Below, piece by piece: positions 26,276 to 34,726 of a stretch of 64,000 nt of DNA. The notes beneath the pieces were generated by a model. The model made no database searches and was not told the origin of the DNA. It saw nothing but the letters and a program-made list of their open reading frames with translations. The stretch covers positions 248,001-312,000 of the forward strand of contig NZ_JADLQX010000005.1 in assembly GCF_015477605.1 (NCBI RefSeq). The letters are read 5' to 3'. This DNA is from Nocardia amamiensis (GTDB taxonomy: Bacteria; Actinomycetota; Actinomycetes; Mycobacteriales; Mycobacteriaceae). Each line of letters begins with the position of its first letter. Position 1 is the stretch's first letter. The translations under genes were made by a program, and so were the position numbers.

Positions 26276-27096
26276 GACCGCCTCACACTCGCCCAGATCG
26301 CCAACGGAACGAACGCCAACGCCAGCCCGATCACCCAGACCAGCGGCACCCACAACACCTGCCAGCTCACGCCGTCCGCCGCCATATCGCGCAGGGCGAA
26401 GGAGAACTGGGATATCGGCTGGTTGCGCACGAACGGACGGATCCACTCCGGGAAGCTGCGTTCGGGCACGAACCCGCAGGAGAGCATGCCGAAGATCAGC
26501 GTCGGCAGGGTCAGCGCCTGGCTCAGCGACTCCGGGCTCTTGGTCAGGCTGCCGAGCGCGTCGGCGCCGATCGCCAGCACCGTGCCGATGGCCAGGGAGA
26601 AGACGCAGAACAGCACCGCCTGGCCGAAACCAGCGACGAAGCGGAATCCGATGATGTGCCCGAAGAGCACCGCCGCGGCGAGCGAGGTGACCGACCGGAC
26701 CAGCCCGGCGCTGATGCGCGCGGAGAACGGCACCAGCGTGCCGATCGGCATGGTCTGCAATCGGGTGCTCAGCCCGGTCATCGCCTCGAACGCGGCCACC
26801 TGCGCGTTCGACATCATCGTGAAGGCCATGGTCTGCAGCACGATGATCGGCATGACGTACTGCGCGTAGTCGACGCCCTGGAACTTCATCACGTAACGCA
26901 GCGGCAGGTAGAAGCCGACGGTGAAGACCAGCGGCGTGACCACCGCGGCGATCAGCTCGCCTTTGGTGGCCATGGTGCGGACGATGCGGCCGGTCAGCGC
27001 GCGCCACTGCGCGAAGGCCGACGGCCGCGCCACGGGTAGGCCGGCGAACAGCGCCGCGGCGGCCGGTGCACTTTCCGGGGCGGTCGCAGCGGTCAC
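26272..27096 (-). CDS. ABC-2 type permease (DrrB-like)
   Basis: A 274-aa integral membrane protein with six helices. TRIVRTM-like GRIVRTMATKGELIAAVVTPLVFTVGFYLPLRY and STRLQTMPIGTLVPFSARISAGLVRS are family features; the stretch SCGFVPERSFPEWIRPFVRNQPIS matches the equivalent loop in the partner permease, showing the two are paralogues. Start overlaps the stop of the ATPase gene by 4 nt. Confidence 0.87.
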   Translation of the reverse strand: MTAATAPESAPAAAALFAGLPVARPSAFAQWRALTGRIVRTMATKGELIAAVVTPLVFTVGFYLPLRYVMKFQGVDYAQYVMPIIVLQTMAFTMMSNAQVAAFEAMTGLSTRLQTMPIGTLVPFSARISAGLVRSVTSLAAAVLFGHIIGFRFVAGFGQAVLFCVFSLAIGTVLAIGADALGSLTKSPESLSQALTLPTLIFGMLSCGFVPERSFPEWIRPFVRNQPISQFSFALRDMAADGVSWQVLWVPLVWVIGLALAFVPLAIWASVRRS

Positions 27097-28076
27097 GCGT
27101 GACCGCCCGAGTGGCCGGTGATGGACAGGAACACGTCATCGAGCGAGGGGCGGCGCAACGCGATGTCGGCCAGCTCAACGCCAGCGCTGTCGAGCCTGCG
27201 CAGCGCCTCGGTCAGCGTCACCGCGCCCTCGGGCGCCGGGATGGACAGCCGATCGCCGCCGTTCAGATCGGCCATGACCGCGGGCGGCACCAGGTCGCCG
27301 AGCGCGTACGCGGCGGTGCGCAGCTTGGTCGGGTCCAGTGGGACCACTTCGCAGTAGCTGCCGCCGGTCTTCTCCTTGAGTTCGTCGGCGGTGCCCTCGG
27401 CGATCACCGTGCCCTTGTCGATCACGATGATGTTGTCGCTGAGCACGTCGGCTTCCTCGAGGTACTGCGTGGTCAGCAGCACGGTGATGCCTTGCTCTTT
27501 GAGCGCGGTCACCAGATCCCAGACGCCCTGGCGGCTGCGCGGGTCGAGGCCGGTGGTCGGCTCGTCGAGGAACACCACCTCGGGACGAACGACCAGGCCG
27601 CAGGCGATGTCGACACGGCGGCGCATGCCACCCGAGTAGTGGCGCACCGCACGGCGGCCCGCGCTCACCAGATCGAATTCCTCGAGCAATGTGTCGGCGC
27701 GCTTGCGGGCCGCGGACTTGCCCAGGCCCATAAGCCTGCCGAACAGCTCCAGGTTCTCCCGCCCGGAGAGATTCTCGTCCAGCGCCGCGTACTGCCCGGT
27801 CATCATGATCGATCGGCGCACGCCCGCCGGGTCCTTCAGCACGTCGTGCCCGGCCACCTCGGCGGTGCCGGAGTCGGGGCGCAACAGGGTGGCGAGAACC
27901 TTCACCGTGGTCGTCTTGCCGGCGCCGTTGGGGCCGAGGATGCCGAGGACGGAGGCGCGCTCGGCGACGAAGCTGATGCCCTGCAGCGCATGCACGTCGC
28001 CGAATGACTTGCGGACGTCCGCTACCCGGACCGCTGGCTCACCCGCACGCGAATCTGCTTGGTTGGAACTCGGCAT
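27093..28076 (-). CDS. ABC exporter ATPase (DrrA-like)
   Basis: A 327-aa ATPase of the daunorubicin-resistance DrrA family, energising the two permeases downstream. Walker A GPNGAGKTT is at 48-56. Also visible are the Q-loop MMTGQYAALDENLSG, signature YSGGMRRRVDIA, Walker B VVFLDEPTTGLD, and a C-terminal RRPSLDDVFLSITGH characteristic of DrrA. I chose MPSSNQADS at 28076, which has GGAG 5-6 nt upstream; longer in-frame starts add an unconserved stretch. The three genes overlap by 4 nt each and form one operon. Confidence 0.92.
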   Translation of the reverse strand: MPSSNQADSRAGEPAVRVADVRKSFGDVHALQGISFVAERASVLGILGPNGAGKTTTVKVLATLLRPDSGTAEVAGHDVLKDPAGVRRSIMMTGQYAALDENLSGRENLELFGRLMGLGKSAARKRADTLLEEFDLVSAGRRAVRHYSGGMRRRVDIACGLVVRPEVVFLDEPTTGLDPRSRQGVWDLVTALKEQGITVLLTTQYLEEADVLSDNIIVIDKGTVIAEGTADELKEKTGGSYCEVVPLDPTKLRTAAYALGDLVPPAVMADLNGGDRLSIPAPEGAVTLTEALRRLDSAGVELADIALRRPSLDDVFLSITGHSGGHA

Positions 28077-28563
28077 CAACTCTCCACTATCGGCCGGTGC
28101 GGCGACGAGGTCGCCCGAGCGCATGCTGCGCTCGGATTGGTCATACGTCGCGCTCGGCGTGATGTTACCGGCCCGCTCGCCGCGGCTTTCGCGTCGCGCG
28201 GATACATAAGGGCGCAGCCGGTCCGTAGCCCGCGCCGGGCCGGGCAAAGGCAGAGCCGGCCGCGGAAAGAGACGCGGGCGGACGAAATCCGACCTCAGCC
28301 TGCGCGGGGCCGAGGTCAGGCGACATAGCCACCCTTCCGGCGCCGATTAATTGTGTCCTTACTCACATTTCCCGCTCCTGGTTCGTCGCGCAAGGGATCG
28401 ACGCTGGTGAGGGCGATCCGGGGCGTCCAGGCGGTGACGACCGAGCCTTGTCGGCCCGCCGCGCCTGCCCATAGTCTGCTTTGTGGGGGACCACACTCAC
28501 TCGTCCGCGGCTGTGCCCCGCTGAGCGGTCCGCACGCTGGTTTCGACACTGCGAGAGGTGATC
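28077..28563. other. 487-bp region between divergent exporter and aldehyde-dehydrogenase-like genes
   Basis: This region should contain two divergent promoters. A stem-loop with 10-bp arms (28291-28300 and 28308-28317, one G-T pair) stands out but has no T-run. Short open frames across it are GC-driven and look unreal. I see no operator that I can name. Confidence 0.4.
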
Positions 28564-30087
28564 ATGGCCGAGTCCGCGCAGCCATGGGTGGCGGCGCGTC
28601 CGGGAGGAACGGGCCGAACGAACGTGCTCACGTCCTACGATCCGCGCACCGGCGAGGTCGTCGGCAACTACGCGGTGATGGGCACCGGCGAACTGAACCG
28701 CGCCGTGCGCAACGCCCGCGCCGCCGAAAAGTGGTGGGCCGATCTGGGTTTCAACACTCGCAGGCGCTGGCTGCTGGATTGGAAACGCGATATCGCCCGC
28801 CGCTCGGGCGAATTGGTCGCCTTGCTGTGCGAAGAGACCGGGAAGCCAGAGGTCGACGCCGCGATCGAGGTGATGCTCGCGGTGGAGAACCTGGATTGGG
28901 CCGCGCGCAACGCCGCCCGGGCGCTGGACCGGCGGCGCATCGGTTCCAGCTGGCTCAGCCGCAATCAGCGGGCCTCGGTCGGCTACCTGCCGCTGGGCGT
29001 GGTCGGGGTGCTCGGGCCGTGGAACAACCCGGTGTTCACCCCGATGGGTTCGATCGCCTATGCGATGGCGGCGGGCAACGCGGTGGTGTTCAAGCCGCAC
29101 GAGCTCACCACCGGCGTCGGAGTGTGGCTGGCGGACAGCTGGGCACGGCTGGCGCCGAATCAACCGGTGCTGCAGGTGGTTACCGGCGACAGCGCGACCG
29201 GCACGGCGCTGTGCCGGGCCAAGGTCGACAAGATCGCCTACGCCGGCCCGGAGGCGGGCGCCCGCGAGGTGATCGCGGCGTGCGCGCGGACCATGACGCC
29301 GGTCGTCGTCGAGCGCACCGGCAAGGGCAGCATGGTCGTGCACGTGGACGCGAAACTCGACGACGCCGCCGAGGCCGCGGTGTTCGGCGCGATGGCCAAC
29401 GCCGGGCAGAACGCCACCGGCATCCAGCGGGCCTACGTCGCCCAGTCGGTCTACGACCGCTTTCTGGAACTGGTCGTGGACCAGGCCCGCAGGCTGCGGC
29501 CGGGCGCGGACCGGAAGGCGTCCTACGGCCCGATGATCATGGAGTCACAGGTCGACGTGGTACGCAGGCAGGTGCGCGACGCGGTGGCCCGCGGCGGACG
29601 CGCCGTGGTCGGCGGGCTGGACTCGATCCGCGAGCCCTACATCGAGCCGATCGTGCTGGCCGAGGTGCCGGAGGAGAGCAGCGCCATCACCGGCGAGGGC
29701 ATCGGCCCGGTGCTCATCGTGAACAAGGTGGCGAGCATGGAGGACGCCGCCGAACGGATCAACGCGGTCGGCACCGACGTCGCCGTGTCGGTGTTCACCA
29801 GGGACGTGCACGAGATCGAAGCGTTCGCCGAGCGGCTGCGGGTCGGCGTGGTGACGATCAATTCCTCCACCGCCTACGCGGGCATCCCCGCCTTGCCGTT
29901 CGGCGGTGTGGGCGAGTACGGGCAAGGCCACAGCCACGGCGACCAGGGCCTGCGCGAGTTCAGCAGGACGCTGGCCATCGCGCGGAAGCGATACCAGGCA
30001 CCGGTGAACCTGTCCACGTTCGACCGGCACCCGCGCCACCTGCGTCTGGCCAGAACGATCTTCCGGATCCGGCACGCACGCACCTGA
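28564..30087 (+). CDS. Aldehyde-dehydrogenase homologue lacking the catalytic cysteine
   Basis: A 507-aa protein with the full ALDH fold and the usual length. The NAD-binding part is present (PWNNPVFTPMGSIAYAMAAGNAVVFKPHELT), as is the general-base Glu (E250 in VVVERTGKGSM). The catalytic Cys is replaced by Ala284: the motif reads NAGQNATG where active enzymes have NAGQxCTG. The C-terminal PFGGVGEYGQGHSHGDQGLREFSRT is intact. Without the Cys it cannot form the thiohemiacetal, so it may be inactive, regulatory or do another reaction. It ends 9 bp before the convergent tandem-TetR gene. Confidence 0.9.
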   Translation: MAESAQPWVAARPGGTGRTNVLTSYDPRTGEVVGNYAVMGTGELNRAVRNARAAEKWWADLGFNTRRRWLLDWKRDIARRSGELVALLCEETGKPEVDAAIEVMLAVENLDWAARNAARALDRRRIGSSWLSRNQRASVGYLPLGVVGVLGPWNNPVFTPMGSIAYAMAAGNAVVFKPHELTTGVGVWLADSWARLAPNQPVLQVVTGDSATGTALCRAKVDKIAYAGPEAGAREVIAACARTMTPVVVERTGKGSMVVHVDAKLDDAAEAAVFGAMANAGQNATGIQRAYVAQSVYDRFLELVVDQARRLRPGADRKASYGPMIMESQVDVVRRQVRDAVARGGRAVVGGLDSIREPYIEPIVLAEVPEESSAITGEGIGPVLIVNKVASMEDAAERINAVGTDVAVSVFTRDVHEIEAFAERLRVGVVTINSSTAYAGIPALPFGGVGEYGQGHSHGDQGLREFSRTLAIARKRYQAPVNLSTFDRHPRHLRLARTIFRIRHART

Positions 30088-30096
30088 GCGGCGGGC

Positions 30097-31335
30097 TCAG
30101 CCGAGCAGCACCGCGTCCATCAGCGCCGTCACGCGCGCGAGTTGGGCTGGGCGGGAATCGAAGCGGATCAGCCTGCCGACATCGATCACTTGACCGATGG
30201 CGGCGTGCACGCGGAAACGCGCCTCCACCGGATCTCCGTCGAGCAAGTTGGCCCACTCCAGCACGTTCTGCCGCTGGATGGCGCGCAGCTTGTGCTGTTC
30301 GGACTGCGGCAGATTGCTGAACTCGGCGTAGTAGACCGGCATGATCTCCGGCATCGCGAAGCTGAGCTTGGCGTAGCGGTCGGCCAGGCGCCGAGCCGCG
30401 TCTTCCCGGCTGGTCGCCTCGGCCAGCGCCTCGGTGATCGCGATGGCCAGCCGGTCGCCGGTGCGGTAGAAAGCCGCGGCGAGTAGGTCGGACTTGCTCG
30501 CGAAGTACCGGTACACGCTGGAGGCGTTGATCCCGACGGCGGCGCCGATCTCCTCGATGCTCGCCTCGTGGTAGCCCTGGCGGCCGAAGATCCGGATCGC
30601 CTCGGTGAGCAGCTGTTCGCGCTTCGAGGTCACCGGGATGCCGCGGACAGGCTGACCATCCTCCGGTTCGGTTGGTCCGGCGGGCAGTTCGGTCCGCAGG
30701 ATCGCCCAGGCCAGCTCGTGCAGCAGGGGAAGCAGTCTGGCACTCGACAGCGCGGTGCGGTGCGCTGCGATACTCGCGATCGCGCTGAGCACGCCCGCGG
30801 CCAGCATCGCCACGTCCGCGGGCGGCGCGGCGGGCCGCAGCAGCGCGATCGGCGCGGCGAGCGTGTTGTTCAGGTCGTCGTAGATCCGCTTGATCCGGAC
30901 GCGGTCGTCGCGTTCGAGATAGCGCCGTTCCCAGCGGTAGAGCCCGGCTTCGCGGCGGATCTCGATGGTGTGCTCGCTGATCGCGCGGATCAGCCCGTCC
31001 AAGCGCTGCGCGGGGTCCAACCGTGCGTCGTCGGCGGTCTGGGCGACGGTGAGCAGATGCCGTGCGCCCTCCTCGGCGGCCGCGACCAGCAGCGCGTACT
31101 TGTTCGTGAAATGCCGATACAGCGCGGGGCCGGAGATCCCGACCTCCGCGGCGATCTCGTCCACACCCACCGGGTAGTACCCGCGTTCGCTGAACGCTCG
31201 CGCGGCCGCCCGGATGATCTGGACCTTGCGGTCCTTGGGGCGGCGGCGGACCTGCGGTGCGCCCTGCGCGCCCGCCCTGCTTCCCGGGTCGGGCCGCGCG
31301 GGAGCGAGACCGATCTCGCTGCGATCCGCGACCAT
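30097..31335 (-). CDS. Tandem TetR-family regulator (two DNA-binding domains)
   Basis: A 412-aa protein made of two TetR-like units in a row. The first helix-turn-helix is at about 35-85 (VGVDEIAAEVGISGPALYRHFTNK), followed by its helical ligand-binding part. The second is at about 236-285 (EASIEEIGAAVGINASSVYRYFASKSDLL), followed by its own helical part. Most TetR proteins have one unit and act as dimers; such fusions are known in mycolata but uncommon. It is divergent from the enoyl-CoA hydratase gene with two direct repeats between them, so it probably controls that gene and the one after it. Confidence 0.88.
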   Translation of the reverse strand: MVADRSEIGLAPARPDPGSRAGAQGAPQVRRRPKDRKVQIIRAAARAFSERGYYPVGVDEIAAEVGISGPALYRHFTNKYALLVAAAEEGARHLLTVAQTADDARLDPAQRLDGLIRAISEHTIEIRREAGLYRWERRYLERDDRVRIKRIYDDLNNTLAAPIALLRPAAPPADVAMLAAGVLSAIASIAAHRTALSSARLLPLLHELAWAILRTELPAGPTEPEDGQPVRGIPVTSKREQLLTEAIRIFGRQGYHEASIEEIGAAVGINASSVYRYFASKSDLLAAAFYRTGDRLAIAITEALAEATSREDAARRLADRYAKLSFAMPEIMPVYYAEFSNLPQSEQHKLRAIQRQNVLEWANLLDGDPVEARFRVHAAIGQVIDVGRLIRFDSRPAQLARVTALMDAVLLG

Positions 31336-31389
31336 GCACCTCTCCGTTTCTCCGGCGGCGCTGGTTGACAGCGCCCGACAATCGACCCT

Positions 31390-31419
31390 AAGTTAACCAC
31401 AATTCGCAAAGTTAACCAC
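31390..31419. promoter_or_regulatory. Two direct repeats AAGTTAACCAC, likely operator of the tandem TetR
   Basis: AAGTTAACCAC occurs at 31390-31400 and 31409-31419, exactly 19 bp apart, so both copies face the same side of the helix within two turns. They lie in the 128 bp between the divergent tandem-TetR gene and the enoyl-CoA hydratase gene. Binding by that regulator is inferred from position. Confidence 0.6.
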
Positions 31420-31463
31420 TATTCATGGCCGACGGACTGCCGAATTCCAGCGTAGGAGCGAAC

Positions 31464-32285
31464 ATGAGCAACACCGATTCCGCGGATGCCGCCGATGTGC
31501 CTGCGGCCGCCACGGGGTTCACGGCGGTCACGGACGGCAAGGTGCTCCGCGTCACGATCACCAAGCCGAAGCGCAAGAACGCCATCGATTACGACACGAT
31601 GGTGGCGCTCGGGGACGTCTTCCTCGCCGCTGCCGAGGACCGCGCGGTGCGTGTGATCGTCCTGACCGGCGAGGGCGGCGACTTCTGCACCGGCGCCGAT
31701 CTGTCGGCGAGCGTGGACGAGGCGCGCCGCGGCATCACCTCGGACATGGTGATGGATGCGGCGAACCGGCTGGTGCGCGCCATCGTCGACGCGCCGGTGC
31801 CGGTGATCGCACGCATCCGGGGCGCCGCGGCGGGCGTGGGCGTCGGCATCGCGCTGGCCGCCGACCTGGTCTACGCCAGCGAGGATTCCTACCTGCTGCT
31901 GGCTTTCATCAACATCGGCTTGATGCCCGACGGCGGCGCGGCCGCGCTGGTCGCCGCGGCGGCAGGCCGCCCGCTTGCCGCGCGGATGGCGCTGCTCGGT
32001 GAGCGCCTGCCCGCTCCTGCCGCCAGGGCCGCCGGATTGTGCACGGCGGTCGTTCCCGACAACGAACTCGACGACGCGGTCGCGGAGGCCGTCGCGAAGA
32101 TTGCCGCGGGGCCGCGCCGGGCGCTGGAATTGACCAAGCAAGCGCTGAACCAGGCCACGCTGACCGCGCTGGACGCGGCGCTGGCCGCCGAAAAGGCCGG
32201 GCAGACCGAGTTGTTGCGGTCCCCGGATTTCGCCGAGGGCGCCACGGCGATGCTCACCAAGCGCAAACCCGTCTTCGCCGACTGA
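31464..32285 (+). CDS. Enoyl-CoA hydratase/isomerase family protein
   Basis: A 273-aa crotonase-fold protein, probably acting on a CoA thioester in fatty-acid turnover. ITKPKRKNAIDYDTM, GEGGDFCTGADL and AGVGVGIALAADLVYA are family blocks forming the oxyanion hole. Compared with classical hydratases, the first catalytic Glu position falls in GVGIAL and has no Glu, and the second is Asp in GLMPDGG, as in many actinobacterial paralogues with other activities. The ATG at 31464 has GGAG 7 nt upstream. It is the first gene of a two-gene unit with the SDR at 32334. Confidence 0.85.
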   Translation: MSNTDSADAADVPAAATGFTAVTDGKVLRVTITKPKRKNAIDYDTMVALGDVFLAAAEDRAVRVIVLTGEGGDFCTGADLSASVDEARRGITSDMVMDAANRLVRAIVDAPVPVIARIRGAAAGVGVGIALAADLVYASEDSYLLLAFINIGLMPDGGAAALVAAAAGRPLAARMALLGERLPAPAARAAGLCTAVVPDNELDDAVAEAVAKIAAGPRRALELTKQALNQATLTALDAALAAEKAGQTELLRSPDFAEGATAMLTKRKPVFAD

Positions 32286-32333
32286 TCGGGCCGCCGCGAC
32301 GAAGGCGGCGACAGGCGACTATGTTCATCGGCT

Positions 32334-33359
32334 ATGACTTACCTGGTTACCGGGGCAACTGGGTTCATCGGTCGGTTCCTCATCCCCGAGCTCCTGAAAC
32401 GCGAGGGTGACATCCATGTACTGGTCCGGCCGGGTGACGCCTCGGCCGACCGGTTCGCCTGCTGTGCGCAGGAATGGGCGGGCGGCGACCGCGTCCGCTT
32501 GGTGTGCGGCGATCTCGGCGCACCCGGGCTCGGCATCGACCCCGCCTGGCTGGCGCGGCATCGCGGCGGCATCGAGCACGTCTTCCACTTGGCGGCCGGC
32601 TACGACCTGACCGAGCGCGGCGACGAAACCCGGCATCTGGTCGACGTCGCCGAGGAGCTGAACGCCGATCTGCTGCACCATGTCTCGACCGTGGAGGTGG
32701 CCGGGTCCAGCGAGGGCCTGTTCACCGAGGACATGTTCGACCACGGTCAGTCGCTGGCCACGCCGATGCAGCGTGCCGAATTCGAGGCCGAGCGGATCGT
32801 GCGGGAGTCCTCCCTGCGCTGGCGCATCTATCGTCCGTCGATCGTGATCGGCCATTCCAGGACCGGCGAAATCGATCGCATCGATGGGCCGTACTACTTC
32901 TTCCGGCTGCTGCGGATGGGCGCGCAACTGCCCAGGCTCCTGCCGGTGCTGGTGCCCAAGCTGGGCGAGACCAACATGGTCCCGGTCGATTTCGTCGCGC
33001 GTGCCCTGGACCACATCGCGCACCAGCCCGGCTCGGACAAGACCACCTACCACCTGGTCGACCCGCGCAGGCAGAGCGCGGTCGAGGCGCTGAACCTGTT
33101 CGCCGATGAGGCGGGCGCGCCGCACCTGGTCGAGGTGATGCCCAAACGCAGCCTCGACATGATGCTGCGCGTCCCCGGCGCCAACTGGCTGCTGCCCCGC
33201 GTCGGCGTCCCGCTGGATGTCCTGGCGCACAGCGAGTTCACCTGCTGGTTCGACTGCCGCCACACCAGTGCGGCGCTCGCGGGCAGCGATATCAAGGTTC
33301 CGCCGCTGGACGCCTACGCGCCGCGGATCTGGAAGTACTGGATCGAGAACTGGGTCTGA
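32334..33359 (+). CDS. Extended SDR (thioester-reductase/epimerase-like) without the YxxxK dyad
   Basis: A 341-aa protein with the NAD(P)-binding motif GATGFIG (7-13) and the fold of N-terminal domains of mycobacterial multidomain SDRs and acyl reductases (FHLAAGYDLT, LLHHVSTVEVAG, YRPSIVIGHSRTGEIDRIDGPYYF). The catalytic YxxxK is replaced: the line reads TPMQRAEFEAE, with M145 and E149 at the Tyr and Lys positions. The NVxGT stretch that normally follows YDLT is also missing. So it may bind a nucleotide but is unlikely to be a normal oxidoreductase. It follows the enoyl-CoA hydratase gene by 48 bp. Confidence 0.82.
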   Translation: MTYLVTGATGFIGRFLIPELLKREGDIHVLVRPGDASADRFACCAQEWAGGDRVRLVCGDLGAPGLGIDPAWLARHRGGIEHVFHLAAGYDLTERGDETRHLVDVAEELNADLLHHVSTVEVAGSSEGLFTEDMFDHGQSLATPMQRAEFEAERIVRESSLRWRIYRPSIVIGHSRTGEIDRIDGPYYFFRLLRMGAQLPRLLPVLVPKLGETNMVPVDFVARALDHIAHQPGSDKTTYHLVDPRRQSAVEALNLFADEAGAPHLVEVMPKRSLDMMLRVPGANWLLPRVGVPLDVLAHSEFTCWFDCRHTSAALAGSDIKVPPLDAYAPRIWKYWIENWV

Positions 33360-33420
33360 TCCGCGCTTCCGGCCAGGATGAGGGCCACTGGTGAAGCGCG
33401 CCAAGGGAATCGCCGAAAAG

Positions 33421-33461
33421 CCGACCGCCTGGTCGCCCCAGGTGGGCGACCAGGCGGTCGG
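33421..33461. terminator. Perfect 18-bp hairpin between convergent genes
   Basis: CCGACCGCCTGGTCGCCC and its exact complement flank a 5-nt loop. It lies between the SDR gene and the mycolyltransferase gene, which point at each other. On the minus strand CTTTTC follows, so it is probably a bidirectional terminator that works best for the mycolyltransferase transcript. Confidence 0.75.
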
Positions 33462-33498
33462 AAGGGCTGCGCCGGGTGATCCGGATCGGGTCAGCGGC

Positions 33499-34566
33499 TC
33501 AGATGCCGAGGCCGCTCGCGAGCACCGGCCACGAGAGCTGGAACTCGTCGCGCCAGTAACCCCACGAGTGGGTGCCGGAGTTGCGGAAGTTGTACGTGGC
33601 CGGGATACCCAGCTGGTCCAGCTTGGTCTTCAGGTTGTGCGTGCAGTAGTTGGTGCCCGCCTCGATCACGCCGCCGATGATGATCTGGTTGGCCAGACCG
33701 TAGGGGCCGGGCAGGGCGTACTGGCCGTTCAGCGTGTCGTGCTGGCCGGGCAGGCCGTTGCCGGTGGAGATGTAGAGCCCGAGCCCGCGCAGTCCCTCGG
33801 CGTTCACGTACGGGTCGTTGGCCACCCACTCCGGCCCGCCCTCAGGACCCCACATGTTCTCGGTGTTGCCGCCGCCCCAGGTCTCCACGGTCAGCTTCAC
33901 GAACCGCGCGCCGACCGGGTCACTGGTCTGCGCGCAGCCGCTGTAGGCCGCGGCGGCCTTGTACAAGCCCGGCTTGTAGATCGGCAGCGCGAGCACCGTA
34001 GTGCCCGAGGTGGACAGGCCCGCGATGGCGTTCACGCCATTGGTGCCGAGCGCGCCATCGATCAGCGGCGGAAGCTCCTCGGTGAAGAAGGTCTTCCACT
34101 TGTTGCGGCCCAGTACCGGATCGTCCTTGATCCAGTCGGTGTAGTAGCTCCACTTGCCGCCGATCGGCTGGATCACGTTGACGTTCTTGTCCGACAGGAA
34201 CTGCAGCGCGTCGGTCCTGGCCTGCCACGAGGCGTCGTCCTCGCCGCCGCCCGCGCCGTTGAGCAGGTACAGCGTCGGGCGCGGCACGGACGCGTCGGCC
34301 GGGCGCTGGACATCGATGATGATCTTCTCGTCCATGGCCGCCGAGTAGACGTACAGCCGGATGCTGCGCGAGTCCTTGTACTCGGCCTTGGTGATACGCG
34401 AACCGTCCGGGGCGACCGGGTTGCCCAGCAGGGTTTTCGAATCGATGATCGGATCAGCTGTCGCACTGGACGCGCCGAGACCGGTCATCACTCCCGCGAG
34501 CACTGCCGTTGCCGCGATCGCTGCCGCGGCACGCAGGCCGCCGCGCCGGGTCTGTCGACGTATCAA
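33499..34566 (-). CDS. Mycolyltransferase / antigen 85-type esterase
   Basis: A 355-aa secreted enzyme of the same family as the gene at 23010. It has a signal peptide ending around ASSATADP, the Ser nucleophile S185 in GLSTSG, SGCAQ and NYCTHN Cys residues, and the closing SGTHSWGYW with the catalytic His. It should esterify mycolates in the envelope. I chose a TTG start at 34566 (preceded by GAAGGTG), since the ATG 15 codons earlier lies in a stretch without a ribosome-binding site; homologues could settle this. It is separated by 160 bp from the NRPS1 stop and could be read through from it. Confidence 0.87.
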   Translation of the reverse strand: MIRRQTRRGGLRAAAAIAATAVLAGVMTGLGASSATADPIIDSKTLLGNPVAPDGSRITKAEYKDSRSIRLYVYSAAMDEKIIIDVQRPADASVPRPTLYLLNGAGGGEDDASWQARTDALQFLSDKNVNVIQPIGGKWSYYTDWIKDDPVLGRNKWKTFFTEELPPLIDGALGTNGVNAIAGLSTSGTTVLALPIYKPGLYKAAAAYSGCAQTSDPVGARFVKLTVETWGGGNTENMWGPEGGPEWVANDPYVNAEGLRGLGLYISTGNGLPGQHDTLNGQYALPGPYGLANQIIIGGVIEAGTNYCTHNLKTKLDQLGIPATYNFRNSGTHSWGYWRDEFQLSWPVLASGLGI

Positions 34567-34726
34567 TTTCGCACCTTCGCTTCGTCTCGAGATTCGCTCT
34601 GCATGCCCCACGCGCCGGGGTGGAGCCCTGGAACACCACGCCGACCATACGGCCTATGTAGTCGTGACAACAGGGGACATTGTTACCGCACCGTTGCCCC
34701 ATCATGCCCGAACCGATTCGATTCGA

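Noticed and set aside
28291..28317. Stem-loop as a terminator
   Set aside because: It has no T-run on either strand and lies upstream, not downstream, of genes.
28316..28549. 77-codon minus-strand frame between divergent genes
   Set aside because: No ribosome-binding site, no family features, and it occupies the expected promoter region.
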